A stretch of 64,000 nucleotides of DNA from Bordetella parapertussis. GTDB taxonomy: Bacteria > Pseudomonadota > Gammaproteobacteria > Burkholderiales > Burkholderiaceae_B. Under the pieces are notes generated by a model. It searched no databases, was not told the DNA's origin, and saw nothing but the letters and a program-made list of their open reading frames with translations. Within the stretch, counting starts at the first letter, position 1. Each line of letters starts with the position of its first letter. Shown piece after piece: positions 1 to 8,700 of the stretch. The DNA lies in NCBI GenBank assembly GCA_945903445.1, contig CAMDNZ010000012.1:13756-77755 (forward strand), written 5' to 3'. A program made the position numbers and the translations under genes.

Positions 1-929
1 GAATGCGCCACCTCGGGCAGGATCTCGGGCGTAGGATTGGCCAAGGCCAGAATCAGCGGACGCGGACCCATGCGAGCGACCATTTCGGGTTTGAGCACGC
101 CGCCCGCCGACAAGCCCAGGAACACGTCCGCATCGTCGATCACGTCGGCCAGCACACGGCTGTCGGTGGGTTGCGCGAACATGGCTTTGTCCGGATCCAT
201 CAAAGTCGTGCGACCTTCATAGACCACGCCTTCGATGTCGGTCACCCAGATATTGTGCTTGGGCAAGCCTAAGTCCACCATCAATTCGAGGCAAGCCAGC
301 GCGGCGGCGCCAGCGCCGGATACCACGACCTTGACCTTCTCGATGTTTTTACCGACCACTTTCAGGCCGTTGATGAACGCCGCACATACCGTGATGGCGG
401 TGCCGTGCTGATCGTCGTGGAACACCGGAATCTTCATCCGTTCGCGCAGCTTGCGCTCGACGGCGAAGCACTCGGGGGCCTTGATGTCTTCGAGGTTGAT
501 GCCGCCGAAGGTCGGTTCGAGGCCGGCGATGATGTCGACCAGCTTGTCGGGATCGGTTTCGTTGATCTCGATGTCGAACACGTCCAGGCCGGCGAACTTC
601 TTGAACAGCACCGCCTTGCCTTCCATGACCGGCTTGGCAGCCAGCGCACCGATGTTGCCCAGCCCTAACACGGCTGTGCCATTGGTGATCACGCCGACCA
701 GGTTGCCCCGGGCGGTATAGCGAAACGCATTGACCGGATCGGCAACGATCTCTTCGCAGGCAGCAGCGACGCCGGGCGAATATGCCAGCGCCAGATCGCG
801 CTGGTTCGAGAGTTGTTTGGTCGGCATGATCGAGATCTTGCCGGGGCGGCCGGACTCATGATATTCGAGTGCGGCCTTGCGCAGATTGTCATCCATGGGG
901 TCGTAGGGCGTATGAGCAAAAGCGGACAT
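1..929 (-). CDS. maeB: NADP-dependent malic enzyme, N-terminal part (runs off the window)
   Basis: The minus strand is open from an ATG at 929 to the window edge, giving about 309 residues of a malic enzyme, which decarboxylates malate to pyruvate with reduction of NADP. The start is preceded by a GAAAGAG ribosome-binding site. Visible features are the malic N-terminal domain (motif LAYSPGVAAAC near residue 50, then VFHDDQHGTA) and the beginning of the Rossmann domain (VVSGAGAAALACLELM). The large bacterial MaeB form ends in a phosphotransacetylase-like domain, which would lie outside this window, so the long form is assumed and not seen. The next gene upstream on the same strand ends one base before this start, so the two are probably co-transcribed. 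Confidence 0.93.
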   Translation of the reverse strand, partial: MSAFAHTPYDPMDDNLRKAALEYHESGRPGKISIMPTKQLSNQRDLALAYSPGVAAACEEIVADPVNAFRYTARGNLVGVITNGTAVLGLGNIGALAAKPVMEGKAVLFKKFAGLDVFDIEINETDPDKLVDIIAGLEPTFGGINLEDIKAPECFAVERKLRERMKIPVFHDDQHGTAITVCAAFINGLKVVGKNIEKVKVVVSGAGAAALACLELMVDLGLPKHNIWVTDIEGVVYEGRTTLMDPDKAMFAQPTDSRVLADVIDDADVFLGLSAGGVLKPEMVARMGPRPLILALANPTPEILPEVAH

Positions 930-930
930 C

Positions 931-1866
931 TTACTCTTTCGAGCCGCTTGCTGTGGTGCCTGGTGGCCACAGGGCCGCGACGCCACCGAAGCGCTGAAGC
1001 GGATCGAACGCATGACGCACTGCCACATCGCAACGTAGAAAAGCGTCTCGACCTGCGGTCATAGCGTCGCTCGGGGTATTGCATGACCCACGGACGCGAG
1101 CGATCGGCAAGCCCGCCACCAACAACCATCGCAAGGGAAACGCCAGATAACCCGCATGACCGAGCATGAGGTGTGACAGGTTGATCCCACCACCCGCATC
1201 GGGTTGCAGCGCGTCGAGACGGAAGCCGTCGTATCGATCGCCTTCGCCCACCCCAGGCTGAACAGTTTTTTGGGCGAGTTCGAACAGCGCCGGAACCAGT
1301 TGTTGAACGCGCGCCGAGCGCAAGGGCCGAGTATTCGTCGAACCGAACGCCCCCAAGGTTTCTATGGTGCCATCGTCGAACAAGACATCCACCGCCCGCA
1401 CACCGCTGTCGGCGCACGCGCCGGCCCGCCAGGGGGTGGCCGGTTCGGCTGCCCAACGCGCCAGAGTCCATTCAGGCGGGACAGCGTCGAATTGAGTCAG
1501 GCCCCGGCGCGCAAGATCGCCCGCCAGGCACCCCGGTTCGGCCAACCACGCGCCTGGCAGATCTGGCACGGGCACGCATGCGGTCAGTGCACCGACATCC
1601 AGCACCACGCACGCTGGCGCAGCATCGACTGCGCGATCGCCCAGTCCTGTCACCGCCAAACGCAGTGGAAACGATTGCTCGCGCGCCAACGCGCATAGTT
1701 GCGGCACCCCATCCCATGCTTGCGGCCTGACATAAACCTCGGACTGCAAACCAACACCGCGCACCCGGACGGCACCAGGAGCCACGGCCCGCAGCCGCGC
1801 CAGGCACTGCTCTAAAGCGTCGGGTGCACGTCGACCGATCAAAAAACCCCGCCGCGATACTTGCAT
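931..1866 (-). CDS. Degenerate FAD-binding (PCMH/GlcE-like) protein
   Basis: A protein of 311 residues that follows the layout of the FAD_binding_4 half of glycolate oxidase subunit GlcE. A VRP-type strand, an ALAREQSFPL segment and a VVLDVGAL strand appear in the expected order, but the glycine-rich pyrophosphate loop is reduced to a VTGLGD stretch. A short arginine pair at residues 5-6 (SRRGFLIG) resembles a Tat motif, but no clear hydrophobic core follows. The ATG at 1866 has GAGGAA about nine bases upstream, so I prefer it to longer in-frame starts. It sits directly upstream of maeB, and its start codon overlaps the region of the divergent aminotransferase. A catalytic role is uncertain because the FAD loop is poor. 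Confidence 0.6.
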   Translation of the reverse strand: MQVSRRGFLIGRRAPDALEQCLARLRAVAPGAVRVRGVGLQSEVYVRPQAWDGVPQLCALAREQSFPLRLAVTGLGDRAVDAAPACVVLDVGALTACVPVPDLPGAWLAEPGCLAGDLARRGLTQFDAVPPEWTLARWAAEPATPWRAGACADSGVRAVDVLFDDGTIETLGAFGSTNTRPLRSARVQQLVPALFELAQKTVQPGVGEGDRYDGFRLDALQPDAGGGINLSHLMLGHAGYLAFPLRWLLVAGLPIARVRGSCNTPSDAMTAGRDAFLRCDVAVRHAFDPLQRFGGVAALWPPGTTASGSKE

Positions 1867-1912
1867 GGTTAAAATTTCCTCTTCGACACTCTCGTTTAAA
1901 GCGAACTGCCTC

Positions 1913-3073
1913 ATGCCCCGCCCTGCTGCACGCACACACGACTTCCGGACCTTTCAAGTGGTCGAACTGTTCAAGCAGGCACAAGCGCGGCGCGAAGCCG
2001 GGCACGATGTGATCAGCATGGGCATCGGCGAACCCGACTTCACAGCGCCTGAACCCGTGCTGGAGGCTTTGGAACGCGCCGCGCGTGGCGGACTCTCCGG
2101 CTACACCTCGCCGGCCGGCATCTGGCCGCTGCGCGAAGCCATCGCTCAATTCTATGCGAGCCACTTCAGCGCGCCGGTGGATCCGCGGCGTGTCATCGTC
2201 ACCTCGGGGGCCTCGGGGGCGCTGGCGTTGGCGTGCGCTGCGCTGGTCGATCCGGGACGCGAGGTGTTAATGCCCGATCCCTCTTACCCGGCCAACTGCA
2301 ATTTCGTGCTGGCCGCGGGCGGGGTGCCGCGCCTCGCCCCCACATCGGTCGCCGACCGCTATCAATTATCGGCCGCGATGGTCGAAGCGCACTGGACCGA
2401 GAAGACCGCAGGCGTGCTGATTGCGTCGCCCAGCAATCCTACGGGCACCAGCATTTCGCCCGACGCGCTAGTGGGTGTCTTGAAAGCGGTACGCACACGC
2501 GGCGGTTTCGTGATGATGGACGAAATCTACCTGGGCCTGTCGTATGACGCCAAGCCCCAGTCGGCCTTAAGCGTGGACAACGACCTGATCGTCATCAACA
2601 GCTTCTCGAAGTACTTTCACATGACGGGTTGGCGACTGGGCTGGCTGATCGTGCCCGACGACATGGCCTCGACGGTCGAGAAGATGGCAGGCAGCCTGGC
2701 GATTTGCGCACCCACCTTGTCGCAGCACGCTGCGCTCGCCTGCTTCACGCCCGAAGCCATGCAGATTTTCGAACAGCGTAAACGCGCGTTTCAAAAACGT
2801 CGCGACTACTTGCTGCCCGAGTTCGAACGCTTGGGGTTGCACGTGCCCGTGCAACCCGATGGCGCGTTCTATATCTATGCCGATGTGTCCAAGACCGGCA
2901 TGGACAGCGCGAAGTTTTCGAAGTGCCTGCTCGAACAGGCCAACATCGCCGCTGTGCCGGGCCTGGATTTCGGGTTGACGCATGGCACGCAGATGGTGCG
3001 TTTTTCGTACGCCACCAGCCTCGACCGCCTGCACGAGGCGGTCGATCGTATGAGCCGGTGGCTGCGGGCGTAG
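1913..3073 (+). CDS. PLP-dependent class I/II aminotransferase
   Basis: A 386-residue fold-type I aminotransferase of the aspartate/alanine family. The signs are MGIGEPDF near residue 36, the SPSNPTGT loop (172-179), MDEIYL (202-207) and the PLP Schiff-base lysine in NSFSKYFHMTGW (K233). It probably transfers the amino group of a small amino acid to a 2-oxo acid, but the exact substrate cannot be read from the sequence. An ATG at 1865 would add 16 residues. It overlaps the start codon of the divergent gene, and the added residues do not look like this family, so 1913 is preferred. A hairpin follows the gene at 3092-3115. Confidence 0.85.
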   Translation: MPRPAARTHDFRTFQVVELFKQAQARREAGHDVISMGIGEPDFTAPEPVLEALERAARGGLSGYTSPAGIWPLREAIAQFYASHFSAPVDPRRVIVTSGASGALALACAALVDPGREVLMPDPSYPANCNFVLAAGGVPRLAPTSVADRYQLSAAMVEAHWTEKTAGVLIASPSNPTGTSISPDALVGVLKAVRTRGGFVMMDEIYLGLSYDAKPQSALSVDNDLIVINSFSKYFHMTGWRLGWLIVPDDMASTVEKMAGSLAICAPTLSQHAALACFTPEAMQIFEQRKRAFQKRRDYLLPEFERLGLHVPVQPDGAFYIYADVSKTGMDSAKFSKCLLEQANIAAVPGLDFGLTHGTQMVRFSYATSLDRLHEAVDRMSRWLRA

Positions 3074-3079
3074 GGACAA

Positions 3080-3115
3080 GAAAAGCAAAACGGCCAGCCC
3101 TATGCAAGGCTGGCC
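3080..3115 (-). terminator. Rho-independent terminator after the lytic transglycosylase gene
   Basis: Perfect 8-bp stem GGCCAGCC/GGCTGGCC at 3092-3099 and 3108-3115. Reading the minus strand, it is followed by GTTTTGCTTTTC. On the plus strand no T run follows, so it mainly serves the minus-strand gene that ends at 3122. Confidence 0.75.
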
Positions 3116-3121
3116 AGCCGA

Positions 3122-3949
3122 TCAATCTTCGCGGGTCAAGGGGATGCCCGATGCCAGTGCCAAGCGGCGCCGCTCGGCCTGAACTTTGTTGCTGTAGCCG
3201 CCATCGCTCGGGCCTGTGGCCCCGACATAGCACGATAGGCCGCCATTGATCGAACCGCGCCGGGCGATGCAGTCGCGCAAGATGATTGAGCCGACCTTGA
3301 TGTTGGCGACCGGGTCCAAGGCTGCGTTCTCGCCGAACGGCTCGAATTTTTCTTGATGGACTCGCGTCATCACCTGCATCAAGCCTTGCGCGCCCACCGG
3401 ACTTTCGGCATACGGGTTGTAGCGCGACTCGATGGCCATGACGGCCAGCAACAAGAGGGGATCGATCTTGTGTGCAGCGCCCTCTTTATAGGCTGCATCC
3501 ACCAGCGCACCGGTGGCGTCGTTGGCCACTTTGTATTTGCGCGCAATGTAGCTGCGCAAGGCTTCGACCTGGGCGACAGTGGCACGACCGTCGTGACTGC
3601 GTTGGGCGCCCACCTTCGGCGGCACGCGCAGCGGTTGCAAGAAGGCGGTCGCGTTCGAGGCAGGTGCTTGAGGCACGGCCAACACGACGGCATCGCTGTC
3701 GGGTTCCGTGGGCAACCCGAATACGCTATCCTGCCCGGATTGTTGGGACGGCGCGAGTGAGGCCAACAAGGCACCATGCACCTGCAATGCCTGGGTACGC
3801 AAGCCTGGCAGGGCAAAACCGATACTGACCGTCACGATGACGGCAATGCCAAGATATACCGAACACAGGCGCAGCCATTCTCCCACCACGCGGTAAGCGC
3901 GTCGGGCGATGCGGTTGACGTCGACGCCGACAGCGGACGCATAGGCCAT
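3122..3949 (-). CDS. Membrane-anchored lytic transglycosylase (SLT domain)
   Basis: A 275-residue protein with one N-terminal membrane segment (about residues 30-50), a proline/alanine-rich linker and a C-terminal goose-lysozyme-like transglycosylase domain from about 145. The catalytic glutamate is E174 in AIESRYNP, followed by the usual GAQGLMQVM motif. Such enzymes cleave the MurNAc-GlcNAc bond of peptidoglycan in the periplasm. The gene faces the aminotransferase gene and is divergent from ubiD, with 84 bases between. The distant MltE/MltC-type family cannot be named more closely from the sequence. Confidence 0.88.
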   Translation of the reverse strand: MAYASAVGVDVNRIARRAYRVVGEWLRLCSVYLGIAVIVTVSIGFALPGLRTQALQVHGALLASLAPSQQSGQDSVFGLPTEPDSDAVVLAVPQAPASNATAFLQPLRVPPKVGAQRSHDGRATVAQVEALRSYIARKYKVANDATGALVDAAYKEGAAHKIDPLLLLAVMAIESRYNPYAESPVGAQGLMQVMTRVHQEKFEPFGENAALDPVANIKVGSIILRDCIARRGSINGGLSCYVGATGPSDGGYSNKVQAERRRLALASGIPLTRED

Positions 3950-4033
3950 ATGGCGGATTCTCCAATTTGAAACAAGCCTGATGTTAACCGCTACTCACAT
4001 AACTACTTGTAACACCATCTTCCGGGAATTGTT

Positions 4034-5578
4034 TTGAAATACCGCGATTTACGAGACTTCTTAGCGCAACTGGAAGCCCGAGGCGACCTCAAGCGCATCG
4101 CCGCGCCGGTGTCCACCGATCTCGAAATGACCGAGATTTCCGATCGAGTGCTGCGCGCCGGTGGTCCTGCGCTGCTGTTCGAGAACGTCCAGCACCGTGG
4201 CGCGCCGGCGCGCATGCCGGTTTTGGCCAACTTGTTCGGCACACCCGATCGGGTGGCCTGGGGCATGGGTGCACAAAACGTCGGTGCCTTACGCGACGTC
4301 GGGGAACTGCTGGCCTCGCTGCGCGAACCGGAGCCGCCCAAAGGATTCAAAGACGCGATCGCCAAAGTCGGCATGCTCAAAGCCGCGCTGTGGGACATGA
4401 GCCCGCGCACGGTCCGAAGTGCGCCGTGCCAGGAGGTGGTCATCGAAGGCGACGACGTCGATCTCGACAGCCTGCCCATTCAGCGTTGTTGGCCCGGCGA
4501 TGTCGCGCCGTTGCTGACCTGGGGCCTGGTCATCACGCGGGGTCCCAACAGCCGCCGCCAGAACCTGGGCATCTATCGCCAGCAACCCATTGGCCGCAAC
4601 AAGCTCATCATGCGTTGGTTGTCGCATCGCGGCGGCGCTTTGGATTTCCGCGATCACATGCTGGCCAATCCAGGCCAGCCATTCCCTGTTGCCGTGGCAT
4701 TGGGAGCCGACCCTGCCACCACGCTGGGCGCGGTCACGCCAGTGCCCGACTCGCTGTCAGAATACCAATTCGCCGGTCTGTTGCGTGGCGCAAAGACCGA
4801 GGTGGTGCGTGCGTTGGGCAGCGATCTGTCGGTGCCTGCCACGGCCGAAATCATTCTCGAGGGTCATCTGCTGCCGCGCAACGACCCGCGCGCGCAAGCC
4901 CTGCACGTCCCCGAAGGTGCGCCCACCCCGCCGCCAGGCGACTATGAGGTCGCACTGGAAGGTCCCTATGGCGACCACACCGGCTATTACAACGAGCAGG
5001 ACTGGTTTCCGGTGTTCACGGTAGACCGCATCACCATGCGGCGCGACCCCATCTATCACTCGACCTACACAGGCAAACCGCCAGACGAACCCGCCGTGCT
5101 GGGCGTCGCGCTGAACGAAGTGTTCGTCCCGCTACTGCGCCGGCAACTCCCGGAAATTGTCGATTTCTACTTGCCGCCGGAAGGATGCAGCTATCGGCTG
5201 GCGATCATCTCGATACGCAAGCAGTATGCGGGCCACGCGCGCCGGGTGATGTTCGGCTTGTGGAGCATCTTGCGCCAGTTCATGTATACGAAGTTCATCA
5301 TCGTCGTCGATGAAGACGTGGACGTGCGCGACTGGAAGGAGGTGGTCTGGGCCATGACGACCCGCATGGATCCGGTGCGCGATGCCGTAATGGTCGAACG
5401 CACGCCGATCGACTATCTGGATTTTGCCTCGCCGGTCTCTGGTCTAGGGGGAAAGATGGGGCTGGATGCCACTAACAAATGGCCAGGCGAGACCGATCGC
5501 GAGTGGGGTACTCCCATCAAGATGGATGCCGACGTGCGCGCGCGAGTCGATGCAATGTGGGCCGATCTGGGTCTATAG
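4034..5578 (+). CDS. ubiD: 4-hydroxy-3-polyprenylbenzoate decarboxylase
   Basis: A 514-residue UbiD, matching the usual length. It decarboxylates the polyprenyl-hydroxybenzoate intermediate of ubiquinone synthesis using prenylated FMN, which is supplied by UbiX (not in this window). Family marks include the N-terminal MKYRDLRDFLAQLE, the LGIYRQQPIGRNKL stretch with the flavin-contacting arginine, FAGLLRGAKTEVV, and the acidic residues of AEIILEGH near residue 275. The start is an unusual TTG at 4034, preceded by GGGAA. No in-frame ATG fits the conserved N-terminus. The gene ends three bases before the convergent haem transporter gene, leaving no room for a terminator. Confidence 0.95.
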   Translation: MKYRDLRDFLAQLEARGDLKRIAAPVSTDLEMTEISDRVLRAGGPALLFENVQHRGAPARMPVLANLFGTPDRVAWGMGAQNVGALRDVGELLASLREPEPPKGFKDAIAKVGMLKAALWDMSPRTVRSAPCQEVVIEGDDVDLDSLPIQRCWPGDVAPLLTWGLVITRGPNSRRQNLGIYRQQPIGRNKLIMRWLSHRGGALDFRDHMLANPGQPFPVAVALGADPATTLGAVTPVPDSLSEYQFAGLLRGAKTEVVRALGSDLSVPATAEIILEGHLLPRNDPRAQALHVPEGAPTPPPGDYEVALEGPYGDHTGYYNEQDWFPVFTVDRITMRRDPIYHSTYTGKPPDEPAVLGVALNEVFVPLLRRQLPEIVDFYLPPEGCSYRLAIISIRKQYAGHARRVMFGLWSILRQFMYTKFIIVVDEDVDVRDWKEVVWAMTTRMDPVRDAVMVERTPIDYLDFASPVSGLGGKMGLDATNKWPGETDREWGTPIKMDADVRARVDAMWADLGL

Positions 5579-5581
5579 CAT

Positions 5582-6406
5582 TCAGTAGACGATCAGGCTG
5601 CGCCCCGGATGCAGGGGGTGCGGCGCGAGTACCACGTCGATGCCATAGGCCAGGGCGATATGGTCTACCGATAGCACCTGCTGGGGTAGACCATCGGCCA
5701 GCACACGCCGCTCGGCCAACAGCACGACTCGATCGCACCACGTGGCCGCCAGGTTCATGTCGTGCAGCACGGCCACCACGCCGATCCGCCCCGTTGCCGC
5801 CAGATCGCTGGCGGCTCTCAAGATATGCATCTGATGGCCCGGGTCCTGGCTAGCGGTCGGCTCGTCCAATAATAAGTAGCATCCCTGCGGTGCCGAAGCC
5901 GATGCATGCCGAACCACCTCGTTTGCTGCACGCAATGCGATCAGCACCTGAACCCACACCCGCGCCAGATGGACACGTTGCTGCTCTCCACCCGATAGAC
6001 CAGGATAGGAGCGTGCGCCTAGTCCGACGATCTGCGTACGTGTCAGGGCATCGTCGATCGAAGCCTCGACCGCCGCAGGCGATGACGCGGGAAAGGGGTA
6101 GGCCCCCATCGCCACCACCTCGCGCACCGTCATGTCGAACGTCAACTCGGCGCGCTGCGGCAACACCGCACGACGCTGCGCCAGCCGTTTCAGCCCGATG
6201 TCCGACAACGGCCGGCCATCCAAGCTGACCCGCCCGGCGTCGGGCGTCAACTCGCCCGCCAAGCTTGCCAACAATGAACTCTTGCCCGCGCCGTTGGGCC
6301 CGAGCACGCCGACGAATTCACCCGGCTGCACGGCAAGCGACACCCCCGCCAGGACCTGTCGGCCTTCGCGGCTGACGACGATCGAGTCGGCGATCAAGCC
6401 GTTCAC
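5582..6406 (-). CDS. hmuV: Haem ABC transporter ATP-binding protein
   Basis: A 274-residue ABC ATPase of the iron/haem uptake class. It shows Walker A GPNGAGKSS, signature LSGGEQQR, the HmuV-type HLARVWVQ helix, Walker B LLLDEPTAS and the H-loop LHDMN. It would power the inner-membrane permease encoded just upstream. The GTG start at 6406 overlaps the permease stop codon by four bases (GTGA), the usual coupled arrangement. A longer open frame exists upstream but lies inside the permease gene. No substrate-binding protein gene (hmuT) accompanies the pair here. Confidence 0.88.
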   Translation of the reverse strand: MNGLIADSIVVSREGRQVLAGVSLAVQPGEFVGVLGPNGAGKSSLLASLAGELTPDAGRVSLDGRPLSDIGLKRLAQRRAVLPQRAELTFDMTVREVVAMGAYPFPASSPAAVEASIDDALTRTQIVGLGARSYPGLSGGEQQRVHLARVWVQVLIALRAANEVVRHASASAPQGCYLLLDEPTASQDPGHQMHILRAASDLAATGRIGVVAVLHDMNLAATWCDRVVLLAERRVLADGLPQQVLSVDHIALAYGIDVVLAPHPLHPGRSLIVY

Positions 6407-7395
6407 GATCGCCGTCGCAGTAATAACCACAGAAAAAAAGGCCCGCCTACGAGGCTGGTGACTAATCCGATCGGCAGTTCGGCGGGTGCGACCGCCACCC
6501 GCGCCAGCGTATCGGCGGCGGTCAATGCGACCGCGCCGCCCAGCAGGCTGGCGGGCAGCAGGCACCGGTGATCGGCCCCTAAAAGCAAGCGCATGATGTG
6601 CGGCACCACCAGTCCGACAAAGGCGATGCCGCCGGTGGCCGCGACCAAAGGGCCCACCATCAAGGCCACCGCAAAAATGGTTTGCCGACGCAGGCGCTCA
6701 ACCGACCACCCCAAATGCAGCGCCTCGCGTTCGCCCAGCAACAATGCATTGAAGGTGCGCCATCGCCGGATCAACCAGACCATGCACAGCATGAGCAAGG
6801 GACCCAGCAGCGTCACCACCGACCAGCGAATATCGGCCAGACTGCCCAAGCTCCAGAACGTGAGGTCGCGCAATTGCGCATCGCTGGCCATAGTGGTCAG
6901 CACGCCGATCAGACTGGCCGCGATGGTGTTGAGCGCGACGCCCGCCAGCAGCAGACCTGCCGCACCCGGCACTCGCCGCCCCAGGGCATAGGCCAAAGCT
7001 GTGGCGGCCAGACTGCCGATGAACGCCGCAGGCGCCATCAGCCAGAAACCGCCCGCCGTGAGCACGATGGCGGACACGGCCCCCAGAGCCCCTCCTGCCG
7101 TGACGCCAATGAGACCCGGCTCGGCCAACGGGTTGCGAAACAGCGCCTGCATGACAGCACCGGCGACGGCCAGCGCCGCGCCCGCCAACGCAGCAAACAA
7201 CACGCGCGGCAAGCGAATATCGAACAGAATAGTGCGGGTCAACGGATCGAGCGATGCCTCATGCCCGACGAACACGGCCCACAGGTCGGATCGGGTGAAG
7301 GGCACCGCGCCGGTGGCGACAGACGCTGCTATCGTCGCCGCCAACGCCACGGCCAGGAACGCCAGTGCCCAGACTGGGCGTGGACGAACGGACAC
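6403..7395 (-). CDS. hmuU: Haem/iron ABC transporter permease (FecCD family)
   Basis: About 330 residues with 9-10 hydrophobic segments and FecCD/BtuC marks: the DIRLPRVLFAALAGAALAVAG motif region, NPLAEPGLIGV, and GGIAFVGLVVPHI near the cytoplasmic coupling helix. With HmuV it forms the inner-membrane channel for haem or a ferric complex. I take a GTG at 7395, one base after the upstream stop codon. An ATG at 7446 is possible but would overlap the upstream gene. The preceding genes encode ElaB/YqjE-type membrane proteins instead of the usual receptor and binding protein. Confidence 0.85.
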   Translation of the reverse strand: MSVRPRPVWALAFLAVALAATIAASVATGAVPFTRSDLWAVFVGHEASLDPLTRTILFDIRLPRVLFAALAGAALAVAGAVMQALFRNPLAEPGLIGVTAGGALGAVSAIVLTAGGFWLMAPAAFIGSLAATALAYALGRRVPGAAGLLLAGVALNTIAASLIGVLTTMASDAQLRDLTFWSLGSLADIRWSVVTLLGPLLMLCMVWLIRRWRTFNALLLGEREALHLGWSVERLRRQTIFAVALMVGPLVAATGGIAFVGLVVPHIMRLLLGADHRCLLPASLLGGAVALTAADTLARVAVAPAELPIGLVTSLVGGPFFLWLLLRRRS

Positions 7396-7396
7396 G

Positions 7397-7810
7397 TCAG
7401 GGCTGCTCGTCGCGCTTGCGCGGCGCAGCGGACTGCCACAAGTCATAAAGCTTCCAGGCGACCACCCCACCGACGATCGCCTTGACGACGCGCGCCTTGC
7501 GGCTGCCGCCCAGTGCCAGGGCCGACACGGTCGAACCTATAATCGGATACTGACGCCACAATCGATACGCCTGCATCGCCAAACCGCCTGCCCGACTGCC
7601 GCCCGGCTTGCGTCCGAACACCGCACTCAGGCCGCCCAGGCCCCCTGAAGCGCCCAGGCCCGGTATGAATTCGCGCAAGGCATTGCCCGGCGATAAGCGG
7701 TGGCTCGCCTCTTCGATATCGAGCGCCAAGGCCTGACGTTCGAGCGCGGCTCGGGCGCGCAGCAACTCGATGCGGATTTCGCGGTCTACTGCCGCTGAAC
7801 GTTTGGCCAT
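7397..7810 (-). CDS. YqjK-like hypothetical protein of the ElaB/YqjE operon
   Basis: A 137-residue protein with a charged N-terminal helix rich in Arg, Glu and Ala, then a glycine-rich middle and a C-terminal hydrophobic stretch (VVKAIVGGVVAWKLYDLW). The ATG at 7810 overlaps the stop codon of the YqjE-like gene (TGATG), so they are translationally coupled. By position it corresponds to the third gene of yqjD-yqjE-yqjK operons. Sequence resemblance to YqjK itself is weak, and the function is unknown. Confidence 0.65.
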   Translation of the reverse strand: MAKRSAAVDREIRIELLRARAALERQALALDIEEASHRLSPGNALREFIPGLGASGGLGGLSAVFGRKPGGSRAGGLAMQAYRLWRQYPIIGSTVSALALGGSRKARVVKAIVGGVVAWKLYDLWQSAAPRKRDEQP

Positions 7811-8238
7811 CACGACTCTCCGGGGTGGGCCGTGCCGCTTGCGCGACCCCGGCGGGCACCGAGGCGAGCGCCCCGACCGGCGACCATCAGTTCGACATCC
7901 TGACCCAACTCGGCCACGGTGGCCGAGAAAGGTATCGGATCGTTCAGCAGCGTGTTTCGCACGGTCAAGAGCAACACGACGCCGATCACGCCGTACACCA
8001 CGGCCAACGCCCCTAATGCCAGGTAGCGCGAATCGGTCGGCCAGAAATAGACGGCCACCAGAATCGAAAACACCAACACCGCCAACGTCAAGAACAGCAA
8101 GGCGGCAAATGCCAATCCCAGCGTGCGGACGATTCGAGCCTTCTCGCCGGCAGCTTCCACGCTGAAAAGCTCCAACCGGGTCTTGAGCAGCCCGACCGTA
8201 CCGGCAGCGACCTGAGTGAGCGAGGCGCGCAGCGACAT
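7810..8238 (-). CDS. YqjE-like phage-holin-family membrane protein
   Basis: A 142-residue protein with an amphipathic N-terminus (TVGLLKTRLELFSVE), two strong transmembrane segments (about 40-65 and 70-92) and a short charged tail. This is the pattern of the Phage_holin_3_6 (YqjE) family, which is found next to ElaB/YqjD ribosome-anchoring proteins. It abuts the DUF883 gene without a gap and overlaps the next gene by one base, so the three form one operon. Its molecular role is not established. Confidence 0.8.
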   Translation of the reverse strand: MSLRASLTQVAAGTVGLLKTRLELFSVEAAGEKARIVRTLGLAFAALLFLTLAVLVFSILVAVYFWPTDSRYLALGALAVVYGVIGVVLLLTVRNTLLNDPIPFSATVAELGQDVELMVAGRGARLGARRGRASGTAHPGES

Positions 8239-8553
8239 TTAACGGCGACCGATCAAAACGCCCAGCAGCAATCCGGTCATGCCGGCTACTGCAATGGCCT
8301 GCCAGGGATTGTCATGCACATAGTCGTCGGTGGCACGCACTGCGCGACGGCTCTTTTCATACACCACGTCTTGTGCATCGTGCAGCGCTTCACGAGTGCG
8401 ACGGATGGACGTCGCGGCACGGTCGCGCAGCTCCGCAGCCGAGTCGCCCGTGGCGTTAGCGGCTTCGCGCAACAGCCGTTCGGCGTCGGACAAACTGGCT
8501 TTCACCGAAGCAATCACGTTGTCGGCATCGCTCTGGACTCGGGGTTCGGACAT
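8239..8553 (-). CDS. ElaB/YqjD/DUF883-type membrane-anchored protein
   Basis: A 104-residue protein with a long amphipathic helix (about residues 10-75, rich in Ala, Arg and Glu) and a C-terminal membrane anchor ending in a glycine-zipper-like GMTGLLLGVLIGRR. This is the DUF883 layout. In E. coli, YqjD and ElaB bind stationary-phase ribosomes to the inner membrane. The ATG at 8553 has GGAG seven bases upstream. A GTG two codons earlier is less likely. It is the first gene of the operon with the YqjE-like and YqjK-like genes, and possibly hmuUV. Confidence 0.85.
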   Translation of the reverse strand: MSEPRVQSDADNVIASVKASLSDAERLLREAANATGDSAAELRDRAATSIRRTREALHDAQDVVYEKSRRAVRATDDYVHDNPWQAIAVAGMTGLLLGVLIGRR

Positions 8554-8567
8554 GTTCACGCTCCATG

Positions 8568-8610
8568 AAAATTAAAAGGGGTTCGACCGATCATACCAGT
8601 GCGAACCCCT
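8568..8610 (-). terminator. Rho-independent terminator after the secreted-protein gene
   Basis: Perfect 9-bp stem AGGGGTTCG (8577-8585) and CGAACCCCT (8602-8610). On the minus strand it is followed by TTTTAATTTT. It closes the transcript that comes from the two-component/secreted-protein operon before the DUF883 gene begins. Confidence 0.85.
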
Positions 8611-8700
8611 CTTTGTAACAGGCCATGCTGTCTGATCTGCTACCGTCTGCTACCTCGGTGGCGGCAGACTTGAGCCGGACGGCTGACCGTCCGCCAACGC

